This document shows, piece by piece, positions 1 through 5,890 of a stretch of 7,295 bases of DNA. The notes under the pieces were generated by a model. That model was given only the letters and a program-made list of their open reading frames with translations. It made no database searches and had not been told where the DNA came from. A program made the translations under genes and the position numbers. Numbering within the stretch: the first letter of the stretch is position 1; each line of letters opens with the position of its first letter. Source of the DNA: an uncultured bacterium (lineage in GTDB: Bacteria; Bacillota; Clostridia; Lachnospirales; Lachnospiraceae); the NCBI GenBank assembly GCA_945871045.1, contig CAMBUC010000103.1, positions 1 through 7,295 on the forward strand, in the 5' to 3' direction.

Positions 1-221
1 CCGCCCCTTTTCCGGTTTTTGAACTGGAGGACTATTGCCAGTTTGTGGTGACCTGTATCGAACATGTACCTGCACATATCGTTCTTCACCGGATCACCGG
101 AGACGGACCGAAACATTTGCTCATCGCCCCCTTATGGAGCGGCGATAAAAAACGCGTGTTAAACCGCATTCATGCGATCTTCCGCGAGCGAAACACCTGG
201 CAAGGTCGCCTGACATCATAG
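1..221 (+). CDS. Radical SAM protein, TIGR01212/YhcC family, C-terminal part only
   Basis: Only the last 72 codons are in the window, read in the frame starting at base 3 and ending at a TAG at 219-221; the start lies upstream of the window. The segment carries HRITGDGPKHLLIAPLW followed by a basic helix, which I recognise as the C-terminal end of the TIGR01212 (YhcC/YtqA-like) radical SAM proteins. The CxxxCxxC iron-sulphur cluster motif of this family would be N-terminal and is not visible. Members are predicted S-adenosylmethionine radical enzymes, related to the Elp3-like group; the substrate is not settled as far as I know. The next gene starts 19 bases downstream on the same strand, so the two are probably co-transcribed. 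The family call is fairly firm, the exact function is not. Confidence 0.82.
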   Translation, partial: APFPVFELEDYCQFVVTCIEHVPAHIVLHRITGDGPKHLLIAPLWSGDKKRVLNRIHAIFRERNTWQGRLTS

Positions 222-240
222 AAACGAGGTATATAATTCT

Positions 241-756
241 ATGGCTGAACCTTTAACCACCTATAAATTAATGATCCTTGCATTGCTGGACGATTCGGAT
301 CTTCCCCTCTCCGGCACGCAGATCTCAGAATTCTTTTTAGAAAACGAATATACAAACTACTTTACCGTGCAGGAAGCTCTGCACGAACTGGATGACAGCG
401 CCTTTATCAAGAAAGAATCTACCCACAACAGTACCCGCTACTCCATCACTCCTGCGGGTGCGGAGACGCTTTCCTTCTTTTCGGACAAACTTTCTACCGG
501 TATTCATGAAGATATCCGTACATATTTATCAGAGAACCAACTCGCCATCCGGGAGACTGCTTCTGTCCTTGCAGACTACTACAAAGCGCCCGGCGATCAA
601 TACGCCGTCCGCTGTCAGTTAAAGGAAAAGGACAATCCCCGCATTGATCTGACGATCACGGTTTCCAACCGCGAGATCGCAGAAGCGATCTGTGACAACT
701 GGAAACAACAGAGCGAACACGTCTATGAGTATCTTATGGATCTGCTTGTAAAATAA
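241..756 (+). CDS. DUF4364 family protein, probable winged-helix DNA-binding protein
   Basis: This 171-residue protein matches my memory of the DUF4364 family, which is common in Clostridia and has no established function. Residues about 5-75 look like a winged helix: a helix rich in L and I (YKLMILALLDDSDLPLSG), a recognition-like helix around TVQEALHELDDSAFI, and a wing ending RYSITPAGAETL, the pattern typical of PadR/MarR-like winged helices. Residues about 80-171 are a mixed alpha/beta domain. The ATG at 241 is preceded by GAGG at 226-229, 11 bases away, an acceptable site. It follows the radical SAM gene by 19 bases and ends just before a shared hairpin terminator. A transcriptional role is inferred from the fold only; no target can be named. 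Confidence 0.85.
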   Translation: MAEPLTTYKLMILALLDDSDLPLSGTQISEFFLENEYTNYFTVQEALHELDDSAFIKKESTHNSTRYSITPAGAETLSFFSDKLSTGIHEDIRTYLSENQLAIRETASVLADYYKAPGDQYAVRCQLKEKDNPRIDLTITVSNREIAEAICDNWKQQSEHVYEYLMDLLVK

Positions 757-759
757 AAT

Positions 760-800
760 CAGGTGGCGGAATGAAACCGCCACCTGTTCTTGTTTTTATT
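760..800. terminator. Bidirectional intrinsic terminator between convergent genes
   Basis: A perfect 10-bp stem is formed by CAGGTGGCGG (760-769) and CCGCCACCTG (777-786), with a 7-base loop AATGAAA. On the + strand it is followed by a T-rich run (TTCTTGTTTTTATT, 787-800). On the minus strand it is followed by ATTTTATTT, the complement of 751-759. It lies 3 bases after the DUF4364 stop and 9 bases beyond the sigH stop, so it can end transcription from both sides. The T-tract on the + side overlaps the sigH stop codon. Confidence 0.9.
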
Positions 801-1404
801 GACTCATCTTTCCGATCTTTCCACGGATACGCTGCAGTGCATTGTCTATGGATTTGGATGTTTTCCCAAGACATTCCGCGATCTGCCTGTAATCCATTCC
901 TTGCAGATACAGGTCACAGACCTGCTTTTCCATCGGACTTAAAACACTCTCCAAATGTTCAAAAAAGTCCCGACAGGCTTCCTGCTGAAGCAGCAGCCGC
1001 TCCGGATTCTGTTCCGTTGCCCCGGTCAACATGTCTTCCAATGTCAATCCCGTCTCATCTCCCGTCTCTTCCGACAAGGAAATATAGGAATTGAGGGGTG
1101 CATGCTTAAGGCGCCGGGATGCCTCAATGGCATGATACATCTGTCTGGAAATGCATAACTCCGCAAAATGATAAAAGGATGCCTCTTTATCCGGTGAAAA
1201 ATCACGGATTGCTTTAAACAGGCCGATCATGCCTTCCTGGATCAGATCCTCTTTCTCGGCACCGATCAGATACAGCGCATTTGCTTTTTTTTTGACCAGA
1301 TGCTTATATTTTTTACACAAGTAATCCGTAATGCTGTCATTCCCCTCCGAAATCTGCAAGAGCAATTCCTCATCACGGACATTCTCATATTCATTTTGTC
1401 CCAT
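796..1404 (-). CDS. sigH: RNA polymerase sigma factor SigH (sigma-30 family, transition state/sporulation)
   Basis: A 202-residue sigma-70 family protein close in layout to SigH of Bacillus. Region 2 is seen around residues 25-95, with the core-binding and -10 stretch EDLIQEGMIGLFKAIRDF (52-69), then FAELCISRQ (80-88) and the SigH-typical KHAPLNSYISL (100-110). Region 4 lies at about 145-197, with the helix-turn-helix DYRQIAECLGKTSKSIDNAL (171-190). SigH directs core polymerase to early sporulation and stationary-phase promoters. Position supports the call: it follows rlmB as in Bacillus, though without yacP between them. The ATG is 9 bases after the rlmB stop and has only a weak GCAGGG 13 bases upstream, so translation may depend on coupling to rlmB. 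Lys38-Lys40 are encoded by an A9 run. No secE/nusG follow; the gene ends at the convergent terminator. Confidence 0.9.
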   Translation of the reverse strand: MGQNEYENVRDEELLLQISEGNDSITDYLCKKYKHLVKKKANALYLIGAEKEDLIQEGMIGLFKAIRDFSPDKEASFYHFAELCISRQMYHAIEASRRLKHAPLNSYISLSEETGDETGLTLEDMLTGATEQNPERLLLQQEACRDFFEHLESVLSPMEKQVCDLYLQGMDYRQIAECLGKTSKSIDNALQRIRGKIGKMSQ

Positions 1405-1413
1405 TTCTAATAA

Positions 1414-2172
1414 TCAGCCCTGCAAACGCTGACGCAGGATCTCATATGCCAGCACACCACATGCAACAGATGCATTTAAAGAATCAATATCGCCCTTCAT
1501 CGGGATCGAAGCCACCATATCACAATGCTCGCGCACCAGTTTGCTGACCCCTTCCCCCTCATTACCGATCACAAGACCGATGGATCCTTTCAGATCCAGA
1601 TCATACATCCGGGTGCCGCCCATGTCTGCACACACAAACCACATGCCTTCTTTTTTCAGATCTTCGATGGTATTTGTTAAGTTCGTGACCTTTGCAACCG
1701 GTGTGTAATTGATCGCTCCCGCCGAGGCTTTCGCAACCGTTGTCGTAAGTCCCACTGCACGGCGCTTTGGAATGATCACGCCATGTGCCCCGGCAAGATT
1801 TGCGGTACGGATGATCGCACCGAGATTATGCGGATCCTCAATGTTGTCCAAAAGGATCAGAAAGGGCGCTTCCCCTTTCTCCCTTGCAATCTGTAACAGA
1901 TCCTCTACTTCTGCATACGAATACGCCGCTGACTGTGCGATCACGCCCTGATGTTTTCCCGTCTCTGAAATCTGGTCCAGACGCTCCTTTGATACGAAAT
2001 TCAGGATCGTATCATGCTTTCTTGCCTCACGGACGATGGTGCGCACCGGTCCGTCCTGACAGCCGTCCAGCACATACAGTTTGTCTATCGTTTTTCCGGA
2101 GCGGAATGCCTCAAGTACCGCATTACGTCCTTCAATCTTTGTCTCCTCCACACGTACCTGTGTATCTTCCAT
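1414..2172 (-). CDS. rlmB: 23S rRNA (guanosine(2251)-2'-O)-methyltransferase, TrmH/SpoU family
   Basis: This SPOUT-class enzyme transfers a methyl group from S-adenosylmethionine to the ribose of G2251 (E. coli numbering) in the 23S rRNA P-loop. With the chosen start it has 252 residues, normal for the family. An N-terminal substrate-binding domain (about 10-85, beginning IEGRNAVLEAFRSG) is followed by the trefoil-knot catalytic domain. The latter shows motif 1 LDNIEDPHNLGAIIRTA (108-124) with the N116 and R122 positions, motif 2 VIGNEGEGVS (201-210) and motif 3 SLNASVACGVLAYEI (231-245). I start at 2172 because AGGAG (2180-2184) sits 7 bases ahead of that ATG. The ATG at 2190 would put the site inside the gene and add six unconserved residues. 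It lies between mrnC and sigH. The displaced mrnC 3' end reaches to 14 bases before it. Confidence 0.94.
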   Translation of the reverse strand: MEDTQVRVEETKIEGRNAVLEAFRSGKTIDKLYVLDGCQDGPVRTIVREARKHDTILNFVSKERLDQISETGKHQGVIAQSAAYSYAEVEDLLQIAREKGEAPFLILLDNIEDPHNLGAIIRTANLAGAHGVIIPKRRAVGLTTTVAKASAGAINYTPVAKVTNLTNTIEDLKKEGMWFVCADMGGTRMYDLDLKGSIGLVIGNEGEGVSKLVREHCDMVASIPMKGDIDSLNASVACGVLAYEILRQRLQG

Positions 2173-2179
2173 GTTTGCA

Positions 2180-2184
2180 CTCCT
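2180..2184 (-). promoter_or_regulatory. Ribosome binding site that decides the rlmB start
   Basis: AGGAG on the minus strand lies 7 bases before the ATG at 2170-2172. It falls between the two candidate ATGs (2188-2190 and 2170-2172) and therefore favours the downstream one. The upstream ATG overlaps the stop of the old mrnC frame as ATGA. Confidence 0.75.
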
Positions 2185-2186
2185 AT

Positions 2187-2330
2187 TCATGATTGGGTGG
2201 TATGTTCAGAACCCTCTTCCATCGGTTCCTGCTCACTTGCCTGTTTCCGGTGATCCTTCTTTCCTCCATGCCGGTTATGGGCCTCTGCGTATCTGCTCTC
2301 GCCGGGCTCATATGTATCGATCGCCAATTG
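2187..2330 (-). pseudogene. Displaced 3' end of mrnC (47 codons plus stop, now out of frame)
   Basis: In the frame ending at the TGA at 2187-2189, the codons read QLAIDTYEPGESRYAEAHNR and then a charged tail ending EHTTQS. If the 52-base extra copy at 2330-2410 is removed, this stretch follows directly on LTDQTERLLELV of mrnC and gives a 181-residue protein that completes the last helix of the fold. In the present sequence it is separated from the mrnC start by a frameshift and is probably not translated, unless slippage or an internal start is used. An open frame does run upstream into the repeat as far as an ATG at 2387, but no convincing ribosome site precedes it. It remains free of stops, which suggests the change is recent. 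Confidence 0.8.
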
Positions 2331-2784
2331 AACAAGTTCCAGCAGGCGCTCCGTCTGACGGATCAGACGGAGCGCCTGCTGGAACAAGTTCCAGCAGGCG
2401 CTCCGTCTGATCCGTCAGATATAAGAATCCCATGAGCGCTTCAAAGCCGGTGGCTCTTCGATAATCCCCGATGGAAGCGTTCTTTGCCATGGTGGATGAT
2501 TTGGCATTCCTTCCCCGGCGATATACGCTTTCTTCCTCATCGGTAAGCTGTGGCAATAGAATATCCATCATCTTTGACTGAGCCTCTGCTTTTACCAGCT
2601 GGCTCGTCTGACGATGCAACAGTCCTGCGCGGGTGTTTGTCCGGGCTACCATCACGGAACGGACAATCAGTTCATAAATACCATCACCGATATAGGCCAG
2701 TGTCAGAGGGCTGACCGTTCGGATGTCAACCTTCTGGTCCAGACCAAATTGTTGTTTGATATATGCGTTTAAGCCCGTTTCCAT
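2308..2784 (-). CDS. mrnC: Mini-ribonuclease III, with C-terminus altered by an inverted-triplication frameshift
   Basis: Mini-III is a dimeric double-strand-specific ribonuclease made of an RNase III catalytic domain without a dsRNA-binding domain; in Bacillus it matures the ends of 23S rRNA. Here the domain spans about residues 20-134. It shows LAYIGDGIYELIVR (29-42) with the metal-binding Asp34 and Glu38 positions, the GRNAKSSTMAKNAS stretch (91-104) typical of Mini-III, and YRRATGFEALMGFLYL (108-123) with Glu115 as the second acidic site. The protein continues TDQTERLLELV and then turns into an unrelated tail (PAGAPSDPSDGAPAG..., 135-158) because of 52 extra bases. The ATG overlaps the cysS end by 16 bases and has AGAAGG 6 bases upstream. 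All catalytic residues I can identify are kept, so activity may survive, but the final helix and charged tail are lost. rlmB follows. Confidence 0.88.
   Translation of the reverse strand: METGLNAYIKQQFGLDQKVDIRTVSPLTLAYIGDGIYELIVRSVMVARTNTRAGLLHRQTSQLVKAEAQSKMMDILLPQLTDEEESVYRRGRNAKSSTMAKNASIGDYRRATGFEALMGFLYLTDQTERLLELVPAGAPSDPSDGAPAGTCSIGDRYI
2330..2419. repeat. Direct-inverted-direct micro-triplication with a near-perfect 66-bp palindrome
   Basis: A 29-bp segment at 2330-2358 recurs exactly at 2382-2410 (period 52). Between the two copies the same segment is present in inverted orientation. Arms 2354-2385 and 2388-2419 are exact reverse complements (32 bp, only AA between them; 30 bp with a 4-base loop). 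Arms 2336-2358 and 2363-2385 form a second, 23-bp hairpin with loop CGGA. The middle arm is shared, so the two hairpins exclude each other. The bases after the first direct copy (ACGGAT) are the reverse complement of those after the second (ATCCGT), as expected for inversion of the central piece. The 52-base addition shifts the mrnC frame. It is not a terminator, since no T-run follows on either strand. Confidence 0.97.
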
Positions 2785-4175
2785 TTTACGCCTTCTCTGG
2801 TATCTTCTAATAAGATTCCGCGTTTTTTCAGTTCCTCGCGGATCTCATCTGCTCTTGCAAAATTCTTTGCTTTTTTTGCATCGGTACGCTCCTGGATCAG
2901 TGCTTCCACCTCTGCATCCAACAGTTCCTCTTCCTGCTCCAAGATAATGCCCAAAACATCACAGAGGGTATTCAGACGTGCATATAACAGTTCCAGAAAT
3001 ACACGGCTGTTTTCAGAGGATGCGTTTGTATTGATATATTTTACCAGTTCGAAGACTGCCGATACCGCGTCTGCCGTATTGGCGTCATCATCCATGGCAT
3101 CCTCGAATTTCTTTACATAATCCTCCGTTGCATCAAACTGTGCTTTCTCTTCCTCTGTCATATCCTGCTTTGTGGTGGCATCCATCTGACGCTTCAAAGT
3201 AGTGGCTGCGGTCACGATACGCGCAAGGCCGTTCTTTGCAGCCTCCATCAGATCTGCGGAGAAGTTTAACGGACTTCTGTAGTGGGCGCTCAGCATAAAG
3301 AAACGAAGTACCTGAAGATCGTATTTCTCTGCGATATCGCGAACCGTAAAAAAGTTGCCAAGGGATTTTGACATCTTCTGGTTATTGATATTTAAAAATC
3401 CGTTGTGCATCCAGTATTTTGCAAAAGGTACGTCATTTGCAGCCTCTGACTGTGCGATCTCATTTTCATGATGAGGGAAGATCAGATCCTCGCCGCCTGC
3501 ATGAATATCGATCTCTTCACCGAGATATTTTTTAGACATCACCGAACACTCGATATGCCATCCGGGTCTTCCTTCACACCAGGGAGACTCCCAGTATGGT
3601 TCCCCTTCTTTTTTCGGCTTCCAGAGAACAAAATCCAACGCGTCCTCTTTCAGTTCGCCGGTCACCTTGATATCACGATGCCCCGCCTGCAGATCGTCCA
3701 GATTTTTATGGGAAAGTTTGCCATACTCTGCAAACTTGCGTGTACGGTAATAGACCGTTCCGTCTGCTGCCGCGTATGCATAACCCTTTTCGATCAGTGT
3801 AGAGATCATATCGATCATTCCCTGAATTTCCTGGGTCGCCAGCGGATGGGTCGTAGCAGGCTTTACATTCATGGCTGCCATATCCTTTTTGCACTCTGCA
3901 ATGTAACGCTCTGAAATGACAGACGCATCTACGCCTTCTTCAATCGCTTTTTTGATGATCTTGTCATCGACGTCCGTAAAATTCGATACATAATTCACGT
4001 CATAGCCCTTATATTCCAAATAGCGGCGGAATGTATCAAAAACGATCATCGGTCTTGCATTTCCGATATGAATGAGATTGTATACAGTAGGGCCGCATAC
4101 ATACATGCTGACCTTTCCTTCCTCTAAGGGTACAAACTCTTCTTTTTGTCTGGTCATGGTATTAAATACTTTCAT
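2769..4175 (-). CDS. cysS: Cysteine--tRNA ligase
   Basis: This class I aminoacyl-tRNA synthetase charges tRNA-Cys with cysteine using ATP in the cytoplasm. At 468 residues it is the normal full length. The catalytic fold shows the HIGH-type motif as HIGN (36-39) in YVCGPTVYNLIHIGNAR, and KMSKS at 266-270. The zinc site that selects cysteine is complete: Cys27, Cys210 (GWHIECSVMS), His235 and Glu239 (FPHHENEIAQSEA). The C-terminal helical DALR-type and anticodon region ends in DAKKAKNFARADEIREELKK and then GVKWKRA, as usual. The ATG has a perfect AGGAGG (4184-4189) 8 bases upstream. It follows ispF by 27 bases and overlaps mrnC by 16 bases. In Bacillus, gltX and cysE lie between ispF and cysS; both are absent here. 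No T-box leader fits in the short gap. Confidence 0.98.
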   Translation of the reverse strand: MKVFNTMTRQKEEFVPLEEGKVSMYVCGPTVYNLIHIGNARPMIVFDTFRRYLEYKGYDVNYVSNFTDVDDKIIKKAIEEGVDASVISERYIAECKKDMAAMNVKPATTHPLATQEIQGMIDMISTLIEKGYAYAAADGTVYYRTRKFAEYGKLSHKNLDDLQAGHRDIKVTGELKEDALDFVLWKPKKEGEPYWESPWCEGRPGWHIECSVMSKKYLGEEIDIHAGGEDLIFPHHENEIAQSEAANDVPFAKYWMHNGFLNINNQKMSKSLGNFFTVRDIAEKYDLQVLRFFMLSAHYRSPLNFSADLMEAAKNGLARIVTAATTLKRQMDATTKQDMTEEEKAQFDATEDYVKKFEDAMDDDANTADAVSAVFELVKYINTNASSENSRVFLELLYARLNTLCDVLGIILEQEEELLDAEVEALIQERTDAKKAKNFARADEIREELKKRGILLEDTREGVKWKRA

Positions 4176-4183
4176 GATTCTAT

Positions 4184-4189
4184 CCTCCT
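4184..4189 (-). promoter_or_regulatory. Consensus ribosome binding site of cysS
   Basis: A perfect AGGAGG on the minus strand stands 8 bases before the cysS ATG. It is the strongest such site in the window, which suggests that cysS is translated independently of ispF although the gap between them is only 27 bases. Confidence 0.85.
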
Positions 4190-4202
4190 ACACTCTCTGT
4201 AT

Positions 4203-4751
4203 TTACTCTTTTTCTCTGGGACAGCCGCTGCAGCCGTTGCAGCCGGCATCCGAAACTGCTACCGGAGCGCTTGCATCAAACAGGCCGGTCAGCGAGCAGA
4301 TCGCCTGGGAACTGATGCCTTCCTCTCTTCCCGTAAAACCGAGACGCTCCTCTGTGGTGGCCTTTACATTCACCTGAGACAGTTCCAAATGCAGCGTCTG
4401 TGCGATGTTGTGCCTCATCTGTGCGATGTGGGGCGCCAGTTTCGGTTTTTGCGCGATCACAGTCGCATCTATATTTTCAATCGAATAACCTTCCTGATTC
4501 AAAAGTTCTCCCACATGGGAAAGTAATTTCAGGCTGTCCGCACCTTCATAGGCCGGATCCGTATCGGGAAAATGCTGCCCGATATCTCCCAGCGCCGCCG
4601 CCCCCAGCAGGGCATCCATGATGGCATGCAGCAGCACATCCGCATCCGAATGGCCCAAAAGCCCAAGTGTATGCGGGATTTCCACGCCGCCAAGAATCAG
4701 TTTGCGGCCTTCTACCAGTCTGTGAACATCATATCCGATTCCTACTCTCAT
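4203..4751 (-). CDS. ispF: 2-C-methyl-D-erythritol 2,4-cyclodiphosphate synthase with a Cys-rich C-terminal tail
   Basis: IspF is a homotrimer of the MEP pathway that converts CDP-methylerythritol 2-phosphate to methylerythritol cyclodiphosphate, with release of CMP. The zinc ligands Asp8 and His10 (GIGYDVHR) and His42 (DADVLLHAIMDAL) are present, as are GHSDAD (33-38), GDIGQHFPDTD (55-65) and, near the end, ATTEERLGFTGREEGI. The family usually ends soon after GISSQAICSLTG at about 157-160 residues. This one is 182 residues long and continues into a tail with Cys171, Cys174 and Cys177 in GCNGCSGCPREKE. I start at 4751, where GGAG lies 5 bases upstream and the protein begins MRVGIGYDVH; the ATG at 4790 would add 13 unconserved residues. 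No ispD is beside it. cysS follows 27 bases on. Confidence 0.95.
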   Translation of the reverse strand: MRVGIGYDVHRLVEGRKLILGGVEIPHTLGLLGHSDADVLLHAIMDALLGAAALGDIGQHFPDTDPAYEGADSLKLLSHVGELLNQEGYSIENIDATVIAQKPKLAPHIAQMRHNIAQTLHLELSQVNVKATTEERLGFTGREEGISSQAICSLTGLFDASAPVAVSDAGCNGCSGCPREKE

Positions 4752-4820
4752 TTTCTCTCCATTCTCCGCGCTTTGTCTCCCAAAGCACATGATCTATATT
4801 ATGAAACCAATAACAACCTG

Positions 4821-5888
4821 TTACATCTGTCTGTAATGGGCCAGTACCATCATGGCAATCTGAAACGTCATGGCATCGTCAAACCGGCGGATATCCAGTC
4901 CGATCAGTTTTTCAAACCGCTCTAAGCGATACACCAGCGTATTTCTGTGCAAATAGAGTTGACGGGCTGTCTCTGAAATATTCAGGTTATTTTCAAAAAA
5001 CAGACGGATCGTCACCTGCATCTCTTCATCGATCTCCTGATCCGGCAAATGATCGCCAAAGACTTCATGTAAAAACAGTTCACACAGATCTCTGGGCAGT
5101 TCGTAGATCAGGCGTGCAATTCCCAGTCCGGAATACGCCGATACTTCCTTCTGACTCTGAAAAACCGCCGAGATCCGAAGGGCTAATGCCGCTTCCGCCT
5201 TCGCCTCCGGCAGTTCAGACAAGGTCTGTTTCATGGTGCTGTATCCGATACGCGTGCGGATCATAAATTCCGACAACATCGTATTGACCGCTAAGACAGC
5301 CTCCTCATTTGCCGCTTCCTCAGTCACACCTTTTTCAAATGCTTTGATGAGTACCAGATGGTTCTCGTCTTCCAAAAACAACAGGTCCTGCTTCCCCTCG
5401 GCAAAAATACTGCCAAGCATCCGAAGTGCCCCCGTATCCGACAGCGGCTGGGCTAATTCGAAAAGATACAGCACCCGCGGCACGTCTTTTAATTTTAGCC
5501 GACCGGCCTGTTTGTACAGATCCACCGGGGAAACTGCACCGGACAAAAAAGCCGCCGCAAATGCATTTTTATCGGTATCTTTTTTGACCGCGTCCAGAAA
5601 CAACCGGACGGCACGGGCAGCCATCCGTCCCGGAACAAGCATCTGGGGTTCCTTTCCCTGCGCCACCAAAAGCAGACGTCCGTTGTCTGCCCGCACCGGA
5701 AACGCCACATATTCTGCGGTGGCAGGTTCCAACGCATCACTTTTAAATAGTATGTCCAACTGCTCCCCGGAAAGAACACCTTCTGCCAAAGTGCCTCCCA
5801 CATAGGATTCCGGCGACTCATACAAAGCAAAGGGAATACCCGAAATATCTGTTAATTCAGCCAAAATCTGCTGCAATTTTTTCTGCAT
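4821..5888 (-). CDS. PucR/CdaR-type helix-turn-helix transcriptional regulator
   Basis: A 355-residue protein whose C-terminal part (about 295-350) is a PucR-type helix-turn-helix: NNLNISETARQLYLHRNTLV, then YRLERFEKLIGLDIRRFDDA and a closing helix. The RNTLVYRL and LGxDI pattern is characteristic of PucR C-terminal and CdaR-like regulators. The N-terminal 110 residues resemble a small sensory domain (GIPFALYESPES...). The middle (about 120-250) is comparable to the degenerate GGDEF-like region of CdaR, a looser assignment. The ligand is unknown. I start at the ATG at 5888, 2 bases after the DAHP synthase stop; a TTG at 5894 would overlap that stop. The coupled arrangement suggests a link to aromatic amino-acid supply or control of its own operon, which is an inference from position. 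Confidence 0.83.
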   Translation of the reverse strand: MQKKLQQILAELTDISGIPFALYESPESYVGGTLAEGVLSGEQLDILFKSDALEPATAEYVAFPVRADNGRLLLVAQGKEPQMLVPGRMAARAVRLFLDAVKKDTDKNAFAAAFLSGAVSPVDLYKQAGRLKLKDVPRVLYLFELAQPLSDTGALRMLGSIFAEGKQDLLFLEDENHLVLIKAFEKGVTEEAANEEAVLAVNTMLSEFMIRTRIGYSTMKQTLSELPEAKAEAALALRISAVFQSQKEVSAYSGLGIARLIYELPRDLCELFLHEVFGDHLPDQEIDEEMQVTIRLFFENNLNISETARQLYLHRNTLVYRLERFEKLIGLDIRRFDDAMTFQIAMMVLAHYRQM

Positions 5889-5890
5889 GG

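Noticed and set aside
2173..2190. rlmB start at the upstream ATG (2190)
   Set aside because: The AGGAG site lies downstream of this ATG, 7 bases before the ATG at 2172, and the six extra residues do not belong to the family's start.
2187..2387. A separate small gene of 66 residues starting with ATG at 2387
   Set aside because: Its first residues are read from the inverted repeat and the rest is the displaced mrnC 3' end; no ribosome site precedes it, so it is a by-product of the triplication.
2330..2419. CRISPR-like array, REP element or insertion-sequence end
   Set aside because: There are only two direct copies with the same unit inverted between them, no spacers, no target duplication and no transposase. 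The unit is mrnC coding sequence itself.
2336..2419. Intrinsic terminator between mrnC and rlmB
   Set aside because: The stem is very strong, but no run of T follows on either strand.
4770..4786. Small hairpin GCTTTG/CAAAGC in the gap before ispF
   Set aside because: The stem is only 6 bp, with no T-run after it; it is likely chance.
4752..4790. ispF start at the ATG at 4790
   Set aside because: The 13 added residues are not part of IspF, and good ribosome sites lie just before the ATG at 4751.
4752..4820. Promoter for ispF in the 69-base gap (TAATAT on the minus strand)
   Set aside because: No -35-like hexamer stands at 16-18 bases from the TAATAT; the evidence is too weak to list as a promoter.
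5233..5805. Long + strand open frame opposite the PucR-type regulator
   Set aside because: It shows a serine/arginine-rich composition, no recognisable domain and no ribosome site, and it lies fully antisense to a clear gene.
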